NCBI GenBank assembly: GCA_023014485.1
Contig: JAJOZX010005531.1
Location: 252,435 to 316,434, forward strand
DNA length: 64,000 bases
Reading direction: 5' to 3'
Source of the DNA: Bathynomus jamesi
Lineage: Eukaryota > Arthropoda > Malacostraca > Isopoda > Cirolanidae
Below, in pieces: positions 12,401-22,657 of this stretch. The stretch's first letter is position 1. Each line of letters opens with the position of its first letter. The notes below the pieces were generated by a model. It did not search any database and was not told the origin of the DNA. It saw only the letters and a program-made list of their open reading frames with translations. The position numbers were made by a program, and so were the translations under genes.

Positions 12401-12735
12401 AACCCCGGACCTTGATTTTGGCTCTTTTCTTCTTTTATTTGCCCTTAGCCCCTCCTTCCTGCATAAAGAAGCCCCCTTTCACATCGTCGCTCATACTGTA
12501 TCTTTGACCACAATGATGAGCTTATCACGAACAGTTGCTGTCGAGGTCTGGTAATCCCAACTCTTTTTCAAGCCTACCCATCTGAGCTTGAAGAAGGGAT
12601 GAGAGACTGCTGCGACAACTGCATCATTAACTCTAGGTTCAAGATTCAAATAGTGAGAAATTCTAGTCTTGAAATCTTGAGTTACTGCAGCAAGAAGAGG
12701 ATTGCAGTATAAAAGAATTCCAAGGAGTTACGTAA
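9466..12735 (+). pseudogene. Jockey-clade LINE, frameshifted (endonuclease to RT end)
   Basis: Plus-strand LINE beginning inside the endonuclease domain (ILDFNVHHHLWLSSHF near 9590, [12 protein letters not shown] near 10225). The RT follows with KAYGPDGVPPVVLKNC, ALDISKAFDRVWHKSLI, NSGVPQGSVLSPTLFLLFIND and YADDSTPH. A typical Jockey C-terminus includes YRGLVRPCMKYASHVWGG. It has several breaks: a 411-bp hAT MITE in the endonuclease (9666-10076), a frameshift near 10630, an in-frame stop near 11072 (FI*PVPKKGD), and more shifts near 11200 and 11840. It is 5' truncated and dead, and is nested inside the hAT-like element. Confidence 0.85.
9666..10076. mobile_element. 411-bp hAT-type MITE
   Basis: Terminal repeats CAGTGCCGGCCTTAGG and CCTAAGGCCGGCGCTG with GGGCCC subterminal motifs at both ends. 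The flanks are tcccaaat on the left and cccaaat on the right, an 8-bp target duplication with one base lost on the right. It interrupts the Jockey endonuclease codons, which resume on the other side in the same sense (SIPN...DLQ). There is no coding capacity. Confidence 0.85.
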
Positions 12736-12911
12736 ACTGAATTTTTGCAAATGTATTTAAAAATGTATTTGAAAATATGTATTTATAATTACAAAATACA
12801 TCAATAATAATGTATTTAAATACGCATTTACATACCCTGAAAAAATATTTATAAATACAGTATTTAAATACGTATTTAAGTATTTATCAAATACATTCCT
12901 GCCCATCTCTG

Positions 12912-13017
12912 AATGTATAACATACCTTCCGCTAAATATAAAAGTACAGTAAAAATAAATCACAAGGAATATTAATTATCAGTCATGAACAGAAAAAAGT
13001 TTGCACTCAGTACTATT
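12912..13017. other. Short AT-rich spacer
   Basis: Nothing recognisable between the hAT-like element and the tail of the next LINE. Confidence 0.4.
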
Positions 13018-13240
13018 GAATTGAATTGACTAACCTTTATTAATAATTCATTTAATAAAATAAATACATTGGTTTTACAATTTACAATGACATAAATAGT
13101 TGTGAAGCTGGACTATTTATTTTATTTAATTTGGCCCTTAAGCTTTAGGCTTTCCTGGGCTCTTATTAAAAATAAAACATTGTTGTTATTAATAATACAA
13201 AATCATAAATAAGAATTATTAAGTAGGGTATGTATTAATC

Positions 13241-13288
13241 TTAAATTACTATTACTATTATTACTATTATTATTATTATTATTATCGA
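13241..13288. repeat. (ATT)n microsatellite
   Basis: Trinucleotide run, mostly TTA/ATT, in the 3' UTR part of the host LINE. Confidence 0.8.
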
Positions 13289-13596
13289 TATAACAAATGT
13301 GATGTCATTATTTAAGGTATTATACCAATACCATACAAAGAAATCAATATTATAGATGAGAGATGAACAATCACAAGTAATGTATCTTTAATCCTAGATT
13401 ACACACGAGAAATTAATAAACAATAGTAATGTACGAGGGCCACTCAATATATTTTGCTCCACCTTTTTTTTTCTTTCCAAGTTTCCTTGTAAGTTCCAGA
13501 AATTTTGTACACAAGTAGTTACATACTTTTTTTGTACAAGTTTTTATTTTTCCACATAGTCTCCATCCTTTTCTCGGCTTTCCTCCACCTCGAAAC

Positions 13597-16454
13597 TTCT
13601 TCCGCAGCTTATTATCCCATCTTTACATGGGGTCGCTGTTTTTGGTTCGTCTTCTCCACTCTCCTCTGTCGTATACCACGTCCTCCTCCAAGTCCTTCTC
13701 CCTGATGTCCGCCACCACACAGTCCCTCCATCTCGTCTTCGGTCTTCCTCTTCTTCTCCGTCCCGGCAACTCCATCTCCAGCACTCTGCGCCCCACATAC
13801 TCCTCCTCTCTTCTCCTGACGTGTCCATACCACCTCAGCCTGGCCTCCTGCACCTTCTTAGATGCTTCCGCCACCTTCACTTTTCCTCTTATATGCTCAT
13901 TTCTGACCCTATCCCTCCTCGTCACTCCACACATCCATCTCAACATCTTCATTTCAGCCACATCGATTTTTCTTTCATTGCTCTTCTTCATTGGCACAGT
14001 CTCCATTCCATACAACATTGCCGGCCTCACCACTGTTTTGAATACCTTTCCCTTCAGTTTTACTGGGACCTCTTATCACAGAGCACCCCTGATACGTCTC
14101 TCCAGTTCTTCCACCCGATTGTATTCTACAGTTTATCTCTCTCTCTGCTCCCCCCTCTGCATCCACTGTTGACCCCAAGTATTTAAAATACTCCACCGTC
14201 TTAACACGCTCTCCACTCAATGTCACTTCCCCTCCTCGGTCCTGCTGCACATCACATCTCATATATTCGGTCTTCTTTCGGCTAATTCTCATCCCCCTAC
14301 TTTCCAATGCCTCTCTCCAATTTTCTAAATGCTGCTCCACCTCCTCTTTCGTCTCCCCACTCAACACAACATCGTCTGCATACATCATGCACCACGGCGC
14401 CTCCCCTCTAATCCTGTCCGTCAACACATCGAATACCACATTGAAAAGGAAGGGGCTCAAAGCTGATCCTTGGTGCAGACCAACTTCCACCCCAAAGCTC
14501 TCTGACACACCCACGCTACTCCTCACCTTAGTTGTTACTCCCCTATACATCCCCTTGATCAGTTTAACATACTTCTCCGGTACCATCTTTTCCCTTAAGC
14601 ATCTCCAAACTTCCTGCCGTGGTATCCTATCATATGCCTTCTCCAAGTCAATAAAAACCCTGTGCAACGCCTTCTGCCCCTCTCTGTACCTCTCTGCCAA
14701 CTGTTTCAATGCAAAAACTGCATCTGTCGTTCTCCTTCCCGGCATAAATCCAAACTGTTCCACTGACACTTCCGCTTCGTCTCTCGACCTACTCTCCACT
14801 ATTCGCTCCCATATCTTCATTGTATGTGATATTAGCTTGATCCCTCTATAGTTCGTGCAATCTTGTACATCTCCCTTCTCTTTGAATATAGGCACTATGA
14901 TGCTGGTCCTCCACTCATCCGGAATCACCTCCTGGTCAAACAACTTCTGCATTAGATCCCACACCAGATCCACCCCCTCATCTCCCAGTGCCTTCCATGC
15001 CTCGGCTGGTATCTCGTCTGGGCCAGTCGCTTTGTTATTTTCATCCTATTCAGAGCACGACTCACTTCCATCCTCCCCACTTGTTCTGTCATAGCTACAT
15101 TTGGTAATCCATCCTCATAGAAAGATCTTGGGTTTTCTTTATTTAATAATTCCTCAAAATATTCCTTCCATCTATCCTTTATCTCTTCATCTCTTTGCAG
15201 CACCGCCCCCTCCCTTCCCTTAATTTGTTTTACCTGTGTAAAGTCTTTTGTCGCTCTATTTCTGCTCTTAGCCAATCTGTATATCTTCTTTTGTCCTTCA
15301 CGATCCTCTAAATCTTCATACATCTGCCGATATGCCTCCGCCTTTGCTCTCGCCACTGCTCTCTTTGCCTGTTTCTTTGCTTCTTTATATACCACCTTAC
15401 ACTCTTCACTCCTCGATTCTTCCCATAACTTCTTAGTCTCTCTCTTACTTCGTAGTGCTCTTTGGATCTCATCACTCCACCACCATCCTTCCTTATCTTC
15501 CCACACTTTACCTGATGTTTCCCCCAATATGTCTCTACCTGCCGTTCTCATGACATTCGCATTATGTACCCACCAATCCTGTACATTCTGTTCATCAACA
15601 TGGATTTCACTCAACACTCTCTCTAAATTCCCGTTTCTTCCCCTCCTCTCTCAGTTTGTACCACCTAATTCTCCTCACTGTTGTTCCTCGGGTCTTTCTT
15701 CCTCTTTCCAACATCACATCCATGACTACCAACCGGTGTTGTGGCGTCACATGGTCTCCTGGAATAACTTTGCAGTCCCTCACTCGGCCAATTGCGCCCT
15801 CCTATACAGTATGAAATCAATTTGCGATGTTCTGCCTCCACTCTTGTACGTAATAACATGCTCCTCCCTCTTTTTGAAAAACGTATTTACAATCGCTAGA
15901 TCAAACGATACAGCCATATCCAACACTCTCTCACCATCCACGTTTGCCTCTCCATAGCCATGACCACCGTGCACTCTGACCACTCCATCGTTATGATCAC
16001 CAACGTGTCCATTCATATCCCCGCCCAACACCACTCGTTCGTCCTCGGCAATACTCTCCATTTCTTCCTCCAATAACCTCCAGAATGCTTCCTTAACGTC
16101 GTCCGGACATCCACTTTGGGGTACGTATGCACTGATTATATTGAGTACATGTTCCCCAAAATTCATTCTCAAAGTCACCAGTCCATCTCCTCTTCGCTTT
16201 ACTTCCACTATGCTATCCTTCAATTCCTTCGCCAATACAATACCCACACCATTCCTTCCCTCAACCGACGCCTCACTGTAGAACAATTTATATCCCTCAC
16301 TGAGTTCTCTTGCTTTGTTCCCCTTCCAGCGTGTTTCTTGTACACACAACATCCCAACTCTCCTCTTCTTCATCAACTCCACAATCTCTCTTCCTCTGTC
16401 AGTCATGCTTCCAACATTCAGCGTCGCAATCTCAGGTCCACCTCGAAATTCTCA
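13597..16454 (-). mobile_element. RTE-clade LINE inserted in the mariner
   Basis: Bounded by an exact 15-bp direct repeat, cctccacctcgaaac (13582-13596 and 16455-16469), in the mariner transposase gene. The insert carries one RTE-type ORF on the minus strand with almost no leader before its first ATG (16406). That is usual for RTE elements, so the copy is close to full length. Confidence 0.85.
13627..16406 (-). pseudogene. RTE LINE polyprotein: endonuclease and reverse transcriptase (frameshifted)
   Basis: The endonuclease begins at 16406 with MTDRGREIVELMKKRRVGML and shows CVQETRWKG, ISAYVPQSGC, LGGDMNGHVG and SQIDFIL. A frameshift near 15790 moves into the linker (15617-14952; WWWSDEIQRALR). 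A second shift near 15030 enters the RT: WRTSIIVPIFKEKGD, NYRGIKLISHTMKIWE, FIDLEKAYDRIPR, LHQGSALSPFLFNVVFD, MYADDVVLSG. A third shift near 14120 leads to the C-terminal block (13623-14033), with LYGMETVPMKK, LRWMCGVTRRDR and GRRRRGRPKTRW. The order and motifs are those of RTE-clade elements. All catalytic residues remain; only frame breaks disable it. Confidence 0.92.
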
Positions 16455-17667
16455 CCTCCACCTCGAAACAAGGGCCTTTATTCCTTGCTGGTAAAAAAGT
16501 CCGCTGGGTTCCGCTGGAGCCACCTCTTAACATCAACAACACCTCATCGTCACTCTGAAACTCTGAAACTTTCTTCCACGAATAACAGTCTTCATTGGCC
16601 CAAACAAATGAAAGTCTGAAGGTGCCAGATCCGGGCTGCATGGAGGGTGGGGTAACACAGTGAAGCGCATTTTTGTGATGGCCCCTCTTGTTTGCAAACT
16701 GTTGTGTGGTGTTGCATTATCGTGCAAAAGAAGGACGTCTTCCAGTTTTCTCTCCAGTCGAACTCGCTTTATACGTCTCTGGAGTCTGTAGGGTAGCAAT
16801 ATATGCCTCTGAGTTGATTGTTTGTCCTTTCTTCATAATGTCCACCAGAAGATGGAAGCCATTTCGAACTTTTTCTTGCGTGGGGAGTCTGCGTGATGTC
16901 ACTCTATGAATTGGCGTTTTGTTTCAGGTTTAAAGTGGTGTACCCAAGTCTCATCCCGTCACAATTCGTGAAAGGAAGTCATACCCTTCTGTCTCGTTTC
17001 GAATCAACGACTCAGAAGCAATTTCTTTTCTTTGGGCTTTGTGATCTTCAGTCAGTTCGCGAGGAACAAACCGTGAACACACTTTTGAGTATCCCAGTTG
17101 CTGAATTATCGTATTCACACTTCCTTCACTAATTCCTAGCTCCAGTGACAGCTCCTCGTATGTGACGCGCTGATTTGATCGAATGATGCTGTTAGCACGT
17201 TGCACAGTGTGAGATGTCACAGCCGATGCTGGACGACCGCTGCGTGGTTCATCATCGAGGCTGGCTCTCCCTCTCTCCGATGATCTCACGTTTAGACCAG
17301 CGTCGAACTGTGCTTCGATCAAAAACAGCATCTCCGTAAACGTTTTGTAGACGTTTGTGAATATTTCCAACTGTTTCCTTCTCTCCGGTTAAGAACTCGA
17401 TAACAGCTCTCTGTTTACGACTCACATCACTGTCAGACGCCATTTTCGAAACTGCGTTAACCATCGGTTTTATACAAGGGCGTTTAAAAGCGGTTTTATA
17501 CAAGGAGGGGAGGTTCAAACTGGAAAAATGCGGTTTTGTGAATCGCAGAAAGTTCAAACTTACAGCCCAAAAGACATTTCAGCTCCATGGCCTATTATTT
17601 AGCTAAGAAAAAAGGGTGGGGCAAAATATATTGAGTGCCCCTAGTACATTAATCCTAGATTTTTATT

Positions 17668-18073
17668 AGTATTCCATTATTAATCGAGATTTCAACTTGG
17701 TTTTAAACGAATTTACATTCATAATATTTTTCATATGAACATTTAAATCATTCCACAGTTTCAATATTATGAAAATGGGTAATTTTTGAGATGAAGACAA
17801 TCTAAATTAAGATATGCTTTGACTTATTTCTGGTCTGATACGAGTGGATTTCTCGATGAGTTACAAAATATTTATTTACCCATTGTAAGTTAATAATTTT
17901 GTTCTTACACTTGTAAATAAAAATAAAATGTGCCAGTCTGATAACATCATAGAGCTTTAGTAGTTTTAGCTCTTTAAATAGTGCACTAGAATGATGAAGG
18001 AAATCAGCATCAGATTGCTTATTGCTCGTTTTTGGATGACAAAGATACTGCTTAAAGCGTTGTTAGCGGAGTA
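17668..18073 (-). pseudogene. C-terminal part of the host CR1/L2-like LINE RT
   Basis: Minus-strand codons FVIQKRAISNL, FKELKLLKLYDVIRLAHF, IYKCKNKIINLQWVNKYF and LWNDLNVHMKNIMNVNSF, in two frames, ending in a stop near 17668. These match the end of CR1/L2-type ORF2 proteins. The fragment lies between the mariner and hAT insertions and belongs to the same LINE as 21163-21399. Confidence 0.7.
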
Positions 18074-19310
18074 CGTTATAGCAGAGTTTTTCAAACTTTT
18101 TGAAGCCACGGAACATTTATTTAAAAAAAAACTTCACGGAAGCTTGACCAACAGGTAAAATTTTAATGATATAAGGCAAATGGTAATAAAACACAATTTA
18201 TGCTCACTGCAGTTTATTTACGTAATTTATGAAATTTACATATACAGTTATATGAATTTCACAAAAAAAAAAATATATATACTGTACTGTAAGTGTAGAA
18301 ATTTACAAGACAATTTACTTTTATGGACCTATTTAATTTAAATTCCCCTCCCCACATTACTGTCAGCATAAAGGAAATTATAAGTATAAAAAATACCACG
18401 TTTATTGTAAAATTAAAGTTTTCAATGCAAAATAATTAAAAGTGAGGAATTTTACAGTTATTGAGGAGTAATTTTAATAGTTAATCAAACAAATAAATGT
18501 TCAATGACTTGGATGTGATTGCTTTTCTTTGGATAAAAAAAAATTCAATATTACATTACTGTGATCATAACTTCCGTGAACTGAGAAAACTAAACCTAAA
18601 AAATAGAAAAATTCACCAAATTAATCAGACCAGTGCTTGTGGTCATCAGCTGTCTTTTGTTTACAAAATAGGCTCATGTTTCTTACTGTGGCTGCAAGAG
18701 GGCAACACTTATTCTGGATATCTCATCGTTTGAATTAAAATTCTCTCTCTCGCCCACTCTCTCTTTGCCTACACCTTTCAAACCACAATCACTGAATTCG
18801 CAGAATATATATCGTAAATTCATCCATGCCAGTTGATAATATTTTATCTTACCTCTCTCTCCTTCTCAGTCTCTCATGACATGCCCCACTAGGGCATGTC
18901 ATACTCTGGGTTCAGGGTTGAAATTTTGGAAAAACAAAGTGGCTAATATGTATTCCTATGTAAAAATTAATTCTAAGATGGGCTTATTATTTGCAACTTT
19001 TCCGAAAAATCTCATTTTCATGGTCAAAATCCTGATTTTTTTATTTGACCCAAACCAAAGCGCGCAGCTGTTCTGCATATGATTTAGTCTAAAAGCTGCT
19101 TTTCTGACCTCATCCTTGCTTTCTTGCGTGTTTCAACACCTCTGGGTGCTGAAAAAATGTTTAGATTTCACGTAAAACTGAAGAATTTTAAGTTTTTCTT
19201 CAAAGAATAGGCGCGGCTCACCAGCTCTACTCTGATCGAGTAGCGGGAGACTTGCCACCTCCACGTGTAGGTTTACACGCCTGTTCTTCCTGGATCCCTG
19301 AAAAGCGTGG

Positions 19311-19343
19311 CCTCATAAGATCTTATATTATGATCTTATGAGG
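19311..19343. other. Perfect 12-bp inverted repeat (hairpin) after the U1 gene
   Basis: cctcataagatc and gatcttatgagg are separated by 9 bases. It lies 45-77 bp downstream of the U1 stop codon on the minus strand. It could be a 3'-end hairpin or a subterminal binding site; the function is not known. Confidence 0.5.
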
Positions 19344-19387
19344 ACTTTCAGCTCTTATAAGCATTAACGATGGCTTCAGCCTTTTCA

Positions 19388-20790
19388 TCAGCCACTCGAA
19401 CCTGAAAAGCTCTTAAGTATGTCCTGCTTCGATCTGAACACTGGGAGCATTTCTCGATAGTCTATCCTGGCTCTCACGCACCCATCTTTCCTCTCGTGAC
19501 CGTACACAGCTTGGAAAGCAGTTGAGACTTCCTGTACAGCTCTCTCGCAGGACTGTGTATGAACAGAGAAAGCGTCCACTTTGAGTAGAGTTTTCCTGAG
19601 ATCCTCGAGCTCAGTCAAGGTCATCTTGCAGGTGAAAATAGGCTCGTAAATATTCTCTGATTCCCAGTTGATGAGATCCTCAGGTGAAGTGGCTTGCAGA
19701 TTGACTTTGGGATTTTTATGGGGCCTCACTGTCGTATCACCAAAGTCTCTTCCTTCTCTGATCTTCTCTATCTGGCTCACAGCAAAAGCTCTCTGATGCT
19801 CATCCTCACTGCACAGGAATGAAGCCAGGATGTTCTCAGGATGTGCGTGGTAAGCTCCTCTTATCACTGCAGCAGAGATGATATTCCTGACCTCGGTAGT
19901 CTGGTTCCTCAGCAGCCTCAGACTTGAAAAAACGTGTGCAGGACCAAATTTGAGGTGGTGCTTCACTTTGATATCGTAGTACATTTTGAAGTAGAAGTTA
20001 AGGCAGAACTTCACGAGGACCTCAAGCCTCCTCAACACCTCCCCCTTCAGTCCGTGCTCCCTCATCCACAACAGCAAGATGGCCTGTGCAGTTAGTGAGC
20101 CATCTGGATTGGTTCAGAGGTCCGCACTTGAGACCAGCCAACTGTGGACTGAGACTTCCAGACTTGATGGCTTTGATCAGAAGATAGCAGTTGTGCTGGT
20201 CTGTGGAGAGAGATTTGACTATCTCTACTGGCAGCTCTATGATATATTCAGTTCCTTCCACTGGTTTGAAGTTGAAGTTGACCCCAAGTTCATTCACTTT
20301 CTCAAGTTTTCCAATAGGCCCACTGAAGCCTGACCGCGGAGTTACAGGGCTGTCCAGCTTGATGATTAAGTGCCTCAGGGGGAGCTCGTTCACATGGAGC
20401 TGACAGATCATCCAGTGGCACTTGCGACCCAGCATCTTCTCCAATAGGGCTATGGCGCCTCCAGACCACCCCGTGTTGGTGTTGGTAGTCTCTCCTCCAA
20501 TCATTACCAGGCTCTTGTCAGCTCCGTGATCCAGAAGCCACTCATGCAGGCCCTGAGCGATCTTATGAGCAGGCTTTTCTCCTTCCTCAGGTTCCTCGGG
20601 AGTGAAATGGAAGAGGTACTTTCCTTGAGGCTCCCACGTGATAGTGTAATGCTCCTCGATCACTTTGCCAGGATGAAATCTCACTGTCACTTTGTCATAT
20701 TTCAACACCTTTGTGTTCCTATCTTGCTATCCCAGAGATCTTCCCAGAGATCATCTATTGAGAGAATGTTAAACTTCGCCTTCTGCGTCC
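19388..20790 (-). pseudogene. U1 transposase-like protein with RNase H-like motif DTT-NTG (frameshifted)
   Basis: Two overlapping minus-strand frames (20708-20022 and 20077-19388), joined by a shift near 20060, give a protein of about 440 residues. A little more coding sequence (SIDDLWEDLWDSK) lies upstream to about 20790 in another frame. Core motifs are GGETTNTNTGWSGGAI, CHWMICQLHVNELPLRHL, SFSGPIGKLEK-like SGFSGPIGK, STDQHNCYLLIKAI, and near the end SCERAVQEVSTAFQAVYGHE. The spacing of an acidic-TT-NTG motif and a C-x2-H-x2-EL motif resembles the region around the second catalytic Asp in hAT transposases, and the ERAVQEV block resembles the hAT C-terminus. Similar uncharacterised proteins occur in many invertebrates, from my memory of the family. 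It is flanked by TIRs, so I call it a transposase; the family is unassigned. The expected Asp is Glu here. Confidence 0.6.
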
Positions 20791-21162
20791 GAATGGTTAC
20801 AAAGATTCAAATGGCGTAGATTTTTTTTCTTATGTATGTATGTATTAAATCTGTGTAAGAGTTAAACAAAGTTAATGTGTCTAAATGGCAACAAATTACG
20901 ACAAAGGGTTAAAAATATGAGGTTGTGTTCAATTGAATATTTGGTATTTCAACATAGAACAGAAAACCGCAATTTTGAACATGATAACGCGATTTTTGGG
21001 AAAAGTTGCAGAACAGAAACCCCTCTTAGAATTAAATTTTACATAAAAATACATATTAGCCAGAGTGAAATTCGGACTCGAAAAAGTATGATATGCCCTA
21101 ATGCCCCACGGATCCCCATCAAGTTCTCGCGGAACACAGTTTGAAAACCCCCTTCGTTATAG

Positions 21163-21399
21163 TATAAGTAAGAACAAGAGTATGATAGAGAGTTAATGAA
21201 ACCTGTTTAGGGACTGCATTTCTAAATTTAAACATTATAGCAACGCCCCTTGAAATCTTTTTTGCGATATAATTTACATGAACACTCCATTGCAAATTTT
21301 TATCTTGTATTACACCAAGAAACTTTGTTACAGCGATTTCATCAACATTAAGTTCAAGATACGTATTTCTCTTATTAGTAAAAATCATGAAATTTGTTT
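21163..21399 (-). pseudogene. Middle part of the host LINE RT
   Basis: Minus-strand frame with NFMIFTNKRNTYLEL, EIAVTKFLGVIQDKN, SVHVNYIAKKISRGVAIMF and LTLYHTLVLTY, the post-catalytic region of a CR1/L2-like reverse transcriptase. It is cut on the left by the hAT (cgttatag duplication) and on the right by the Merlin-like element. Confidence 0.75.
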
Positions 21400-22657
21400 G
21401 GTTAATATGCAACGAATAGCCCCACCTCGAGTTCATAATTTTTGATGTTAGCATTCGGTAGTATACAGCAATAGAATAAATTTGTTGAAAGCCAGACTCC
21501 CCGAAATTCAAAATTAACGAAGTTATTGATTTTTTAAGTTTTAACCATTTTTTTTTTTCGCGACCTGCCAGCGGGCATAAGACATCCTCGCTCTCAGACA
21601 ATTTTCTGGAAATGTGTGGACGACCAATCACAGTGTACCTTTTTCTAACCAATAGTAGGCTATTAAACACTAAAAAATAATCACGCCTTAATGAACCAAT
21701 GACAGCTAATTAGGAATTTTAAAGAACTTATCAAGTTTTTTCCCGACCGTTTAGTCACGTAAAAACCTCGGCCTTTGATACAGCTGAGGTCTTTCTTTCT
21801 TTTTTAATTTTTGCGGCGTAAACATGTGCAGTGAGATTTGTGAAAATTGTGACCTAGGCTACGTTGAAGTGTTGAAAATTTTAGGAGACGATTCACGAGC
21901 GGTTCACATTATTCAAGAACATGGTGTCGTTCCCTGTACGCGAAACTGTACAGTGTGTTCACAGCCCCTTTATTTCCGTAGTGACCGAGACGTTTTCGTG
22001 TGTAAACGCAAATTTCCAAAAAACAAGCAGAGTTTGTTTCCGTGCAAATTTACGGGCTCAATATCTCTCTTCAAGGGCACGTGGCTAGCGAAGTCACACA
22101 TTCCGGCAAGTGTTAATCTAGCTTTCATAAGCGTTTTCCTCCGAAAACATTTTTCCCAATCCTACTGTGAGCAATACCTACGGTTAGCGCTGCAAAATAG
22201 CCCCACCTCGAGTTCATAATTTTTGATGTTAGCATTCGGTAGTATGATGATTGGTTAGGTACAGCATATCAAAGTTAGGTCAACTGAATGCCCAGTTAGG
22301 TCAACTGAATGCCCGGCTAGGTTAACTGTACACCCTTGGCGATTGGTTAGGTTGTCATGATATTTTTGTTAGTTTAACGATTTTTTTTTTTTCGAAATCT
22401 CTTCATTTAGGTTAAGTTAGCAATAACGGTAGCGAAATGTAGTTATTAGGGTGTGTTTTCATGTGCTTTATTCAGAAATGCTACTCATTTGCCCGTATTT
22501 ACTTGAAAATAAAACGACAAAAAAAAAAATAATTTTGTACTTTCAATTAAATGCGGGACAAATGATTGGCATTTCTGAGGAAAGCACGTGAAAACACACT
22601 CTAATAACTAACTTTCGTACCAAAAGTCGAGGTGGGGCTATTTGCTGCATATTTACC
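21400..22657 (+). mobile_element. Merlin-like DNA element with decayed transposase
   Basis: The termini GGTTAATATGC at 21400 and GCATATTTACC ending 22657 are inverted, and similarity continues through AATAGCCCCACCTCGA. Flanks atttgttt and atttgcttt are a near-perfect 8-9 bp duplication inside LINE codons. Merlin elements begin with GG and make 8-9 bp duplications. Inside is the N-terminal part of an IS1595/Merlin-type transposase (21824-22219). The left subterminal block (about 50 bp from aatagccccacctcgag) occurs again at 22198 in the same orientation, and a piece of the palindromic MITE lies at 22255-22385. This suggests a second insertion or a rearrangement within the element. Confidence 0.6.
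21824..22219 (+). pseudogene. N-terminal fragment of a Merlin/IS1595-type transposase
   Basis: Reads 131 codons from ATG. It has an early ILGDDSRAVHIIQEHGVV segment, paired cysteines (CTRNCTVC, then FVCKRKF), and a FKGTWLAKSHI segment. This is the layout of the zinc-binding N-terminus of ISXO2/IS1595-like transposases found in eukaryotic Merlin elements: a helical region ending in HG(V/I), a zinc ribbon, and a G-T-W/F block. The catalytic DDE domain should follow but is replaced by the repeated left-end sequence, where the frame ends (NSPTSSS). It cannot transpose. The assignment rests on motif layout from memory. Confidence 0.55.

Larger units (their letters stand above)
9303..12911. mobile_element. 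Non-autonomous hAT-like element with gtatttaaatac subterminal repeats
   Basis: Begins cagagatggacataaat (9303) and ends tgcccatctctg (12911), an imperfect inverted repeat of the CAGAGATGGGCA type known from hAT elements. Inside each end are many copies of words such as gtatttaaatac and aaatacatt (9330-9465 and 12740-12895), which are probably subterminal binding repeats. The middle is replaced by a Jockey LINE. I could not find a clean target duplication: gaatatat on the left and gaatgtat on the right agree only if the ends are shifted. Confidence 0.6.
13544..17443 (-). pseudogene. mariner transposase (D,D34D-type), split and frameshifted
   Basis: Starts at the ATG for MASDSDVSRKQRAVIEFL near 17443. 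A helix-turn-helix region follows (IHKRLQNVYGDAVFDRSTVRRW; DEPRSGRPAS; YEELSLELGISEGSV). The catalytic regions follow: GDETW near 16960, LLHDNATPH near 16720, and PPCSPDLAPSDFHLF, where the last Asp lies in the mariner context. The final exon-like piece, ending KDGDYVEK at 13544, lies on the far side of the RTE insertion. Frameshifts occur near 17270 and 16920-16800 and near 16535. The protein cuts and pastes the element at TA sites; this copy cannot be active. Confidence 0.9.
13434..17644 (-). mobile_element. mariner transposon with a nested RTE LINE
   Basis: Ends are inverted repeats of about 28 bp: CGAGGGCCACTCAATATATT at 13434 and, on the minus strand, CTAGGGGCACTCAATATATT starting at 17644. 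Each end is bordered by TA (13432-13433 and 17645-17646), the fixed Tc1/mariner target. The transposase is on the minus strand. Its gene is split by an RTE LINE with a 15-bp target duplication. The element sits in the tail of the CR1/L2-like LINE. Confidence 0.9.
18890..21100 (-). mobile_element. Unclassified TIR transposon with 9-bp target duplication (element U1)
   Basis: Left terminus TAGGGCATGTCATAC (18890) and right terminus GTATGATATGCCCTA (ending 21100) are inverted repeats. The similarity extends inward for about 150 bp, with shared words such as ggctaatatgtat, taattctaaga and gcaacttttcc. The flanks are an exact 9-bp direct repeat, atgccccac (18881-18889 and 21101-21109). Between the ends lies a single minus-strand gene (19388-20790). 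Long TIRs and 9-bp duplications recall Mutator-like or Merlin elements, but the protein fits neither. The element sits inside the hAT at 18082-21154. Confidence 0.75.
18082..21154. mobile_element. hAT element (Charlie-like ends) carrying a nested transposon
   Basis: The left end CAGAGTTTTTCAAACTTTTT (18082) is inverted relative to the right end, which reads AAGGGGGTTTTCAAACTGTG on the minus strand from 21154; both continue into CGGAAC-like words. An exact 8-bp direct repeat, cgttatag, flanks it (18074-18081 and 21155-21162). The interior outside the nested transposon (18082-18880 and 21110-21154) has no recognisable transposase, so it was non-autonomous. A (TC)-rich patch lies at 18743-18772. 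Confidence 0.75.

Noticed and set aside
19388..20790. The U1 gene as a host gene
   Set aside because: It is enclosed by long inverted repeats and an exact target duplication, which fits a transposon better.
18890..21100. U1 as a Mutator element because of TIR length and 9-bp duplication
   Set aside because: The encoded protein shows no recognisable MURA-type motifs; the call stays open.
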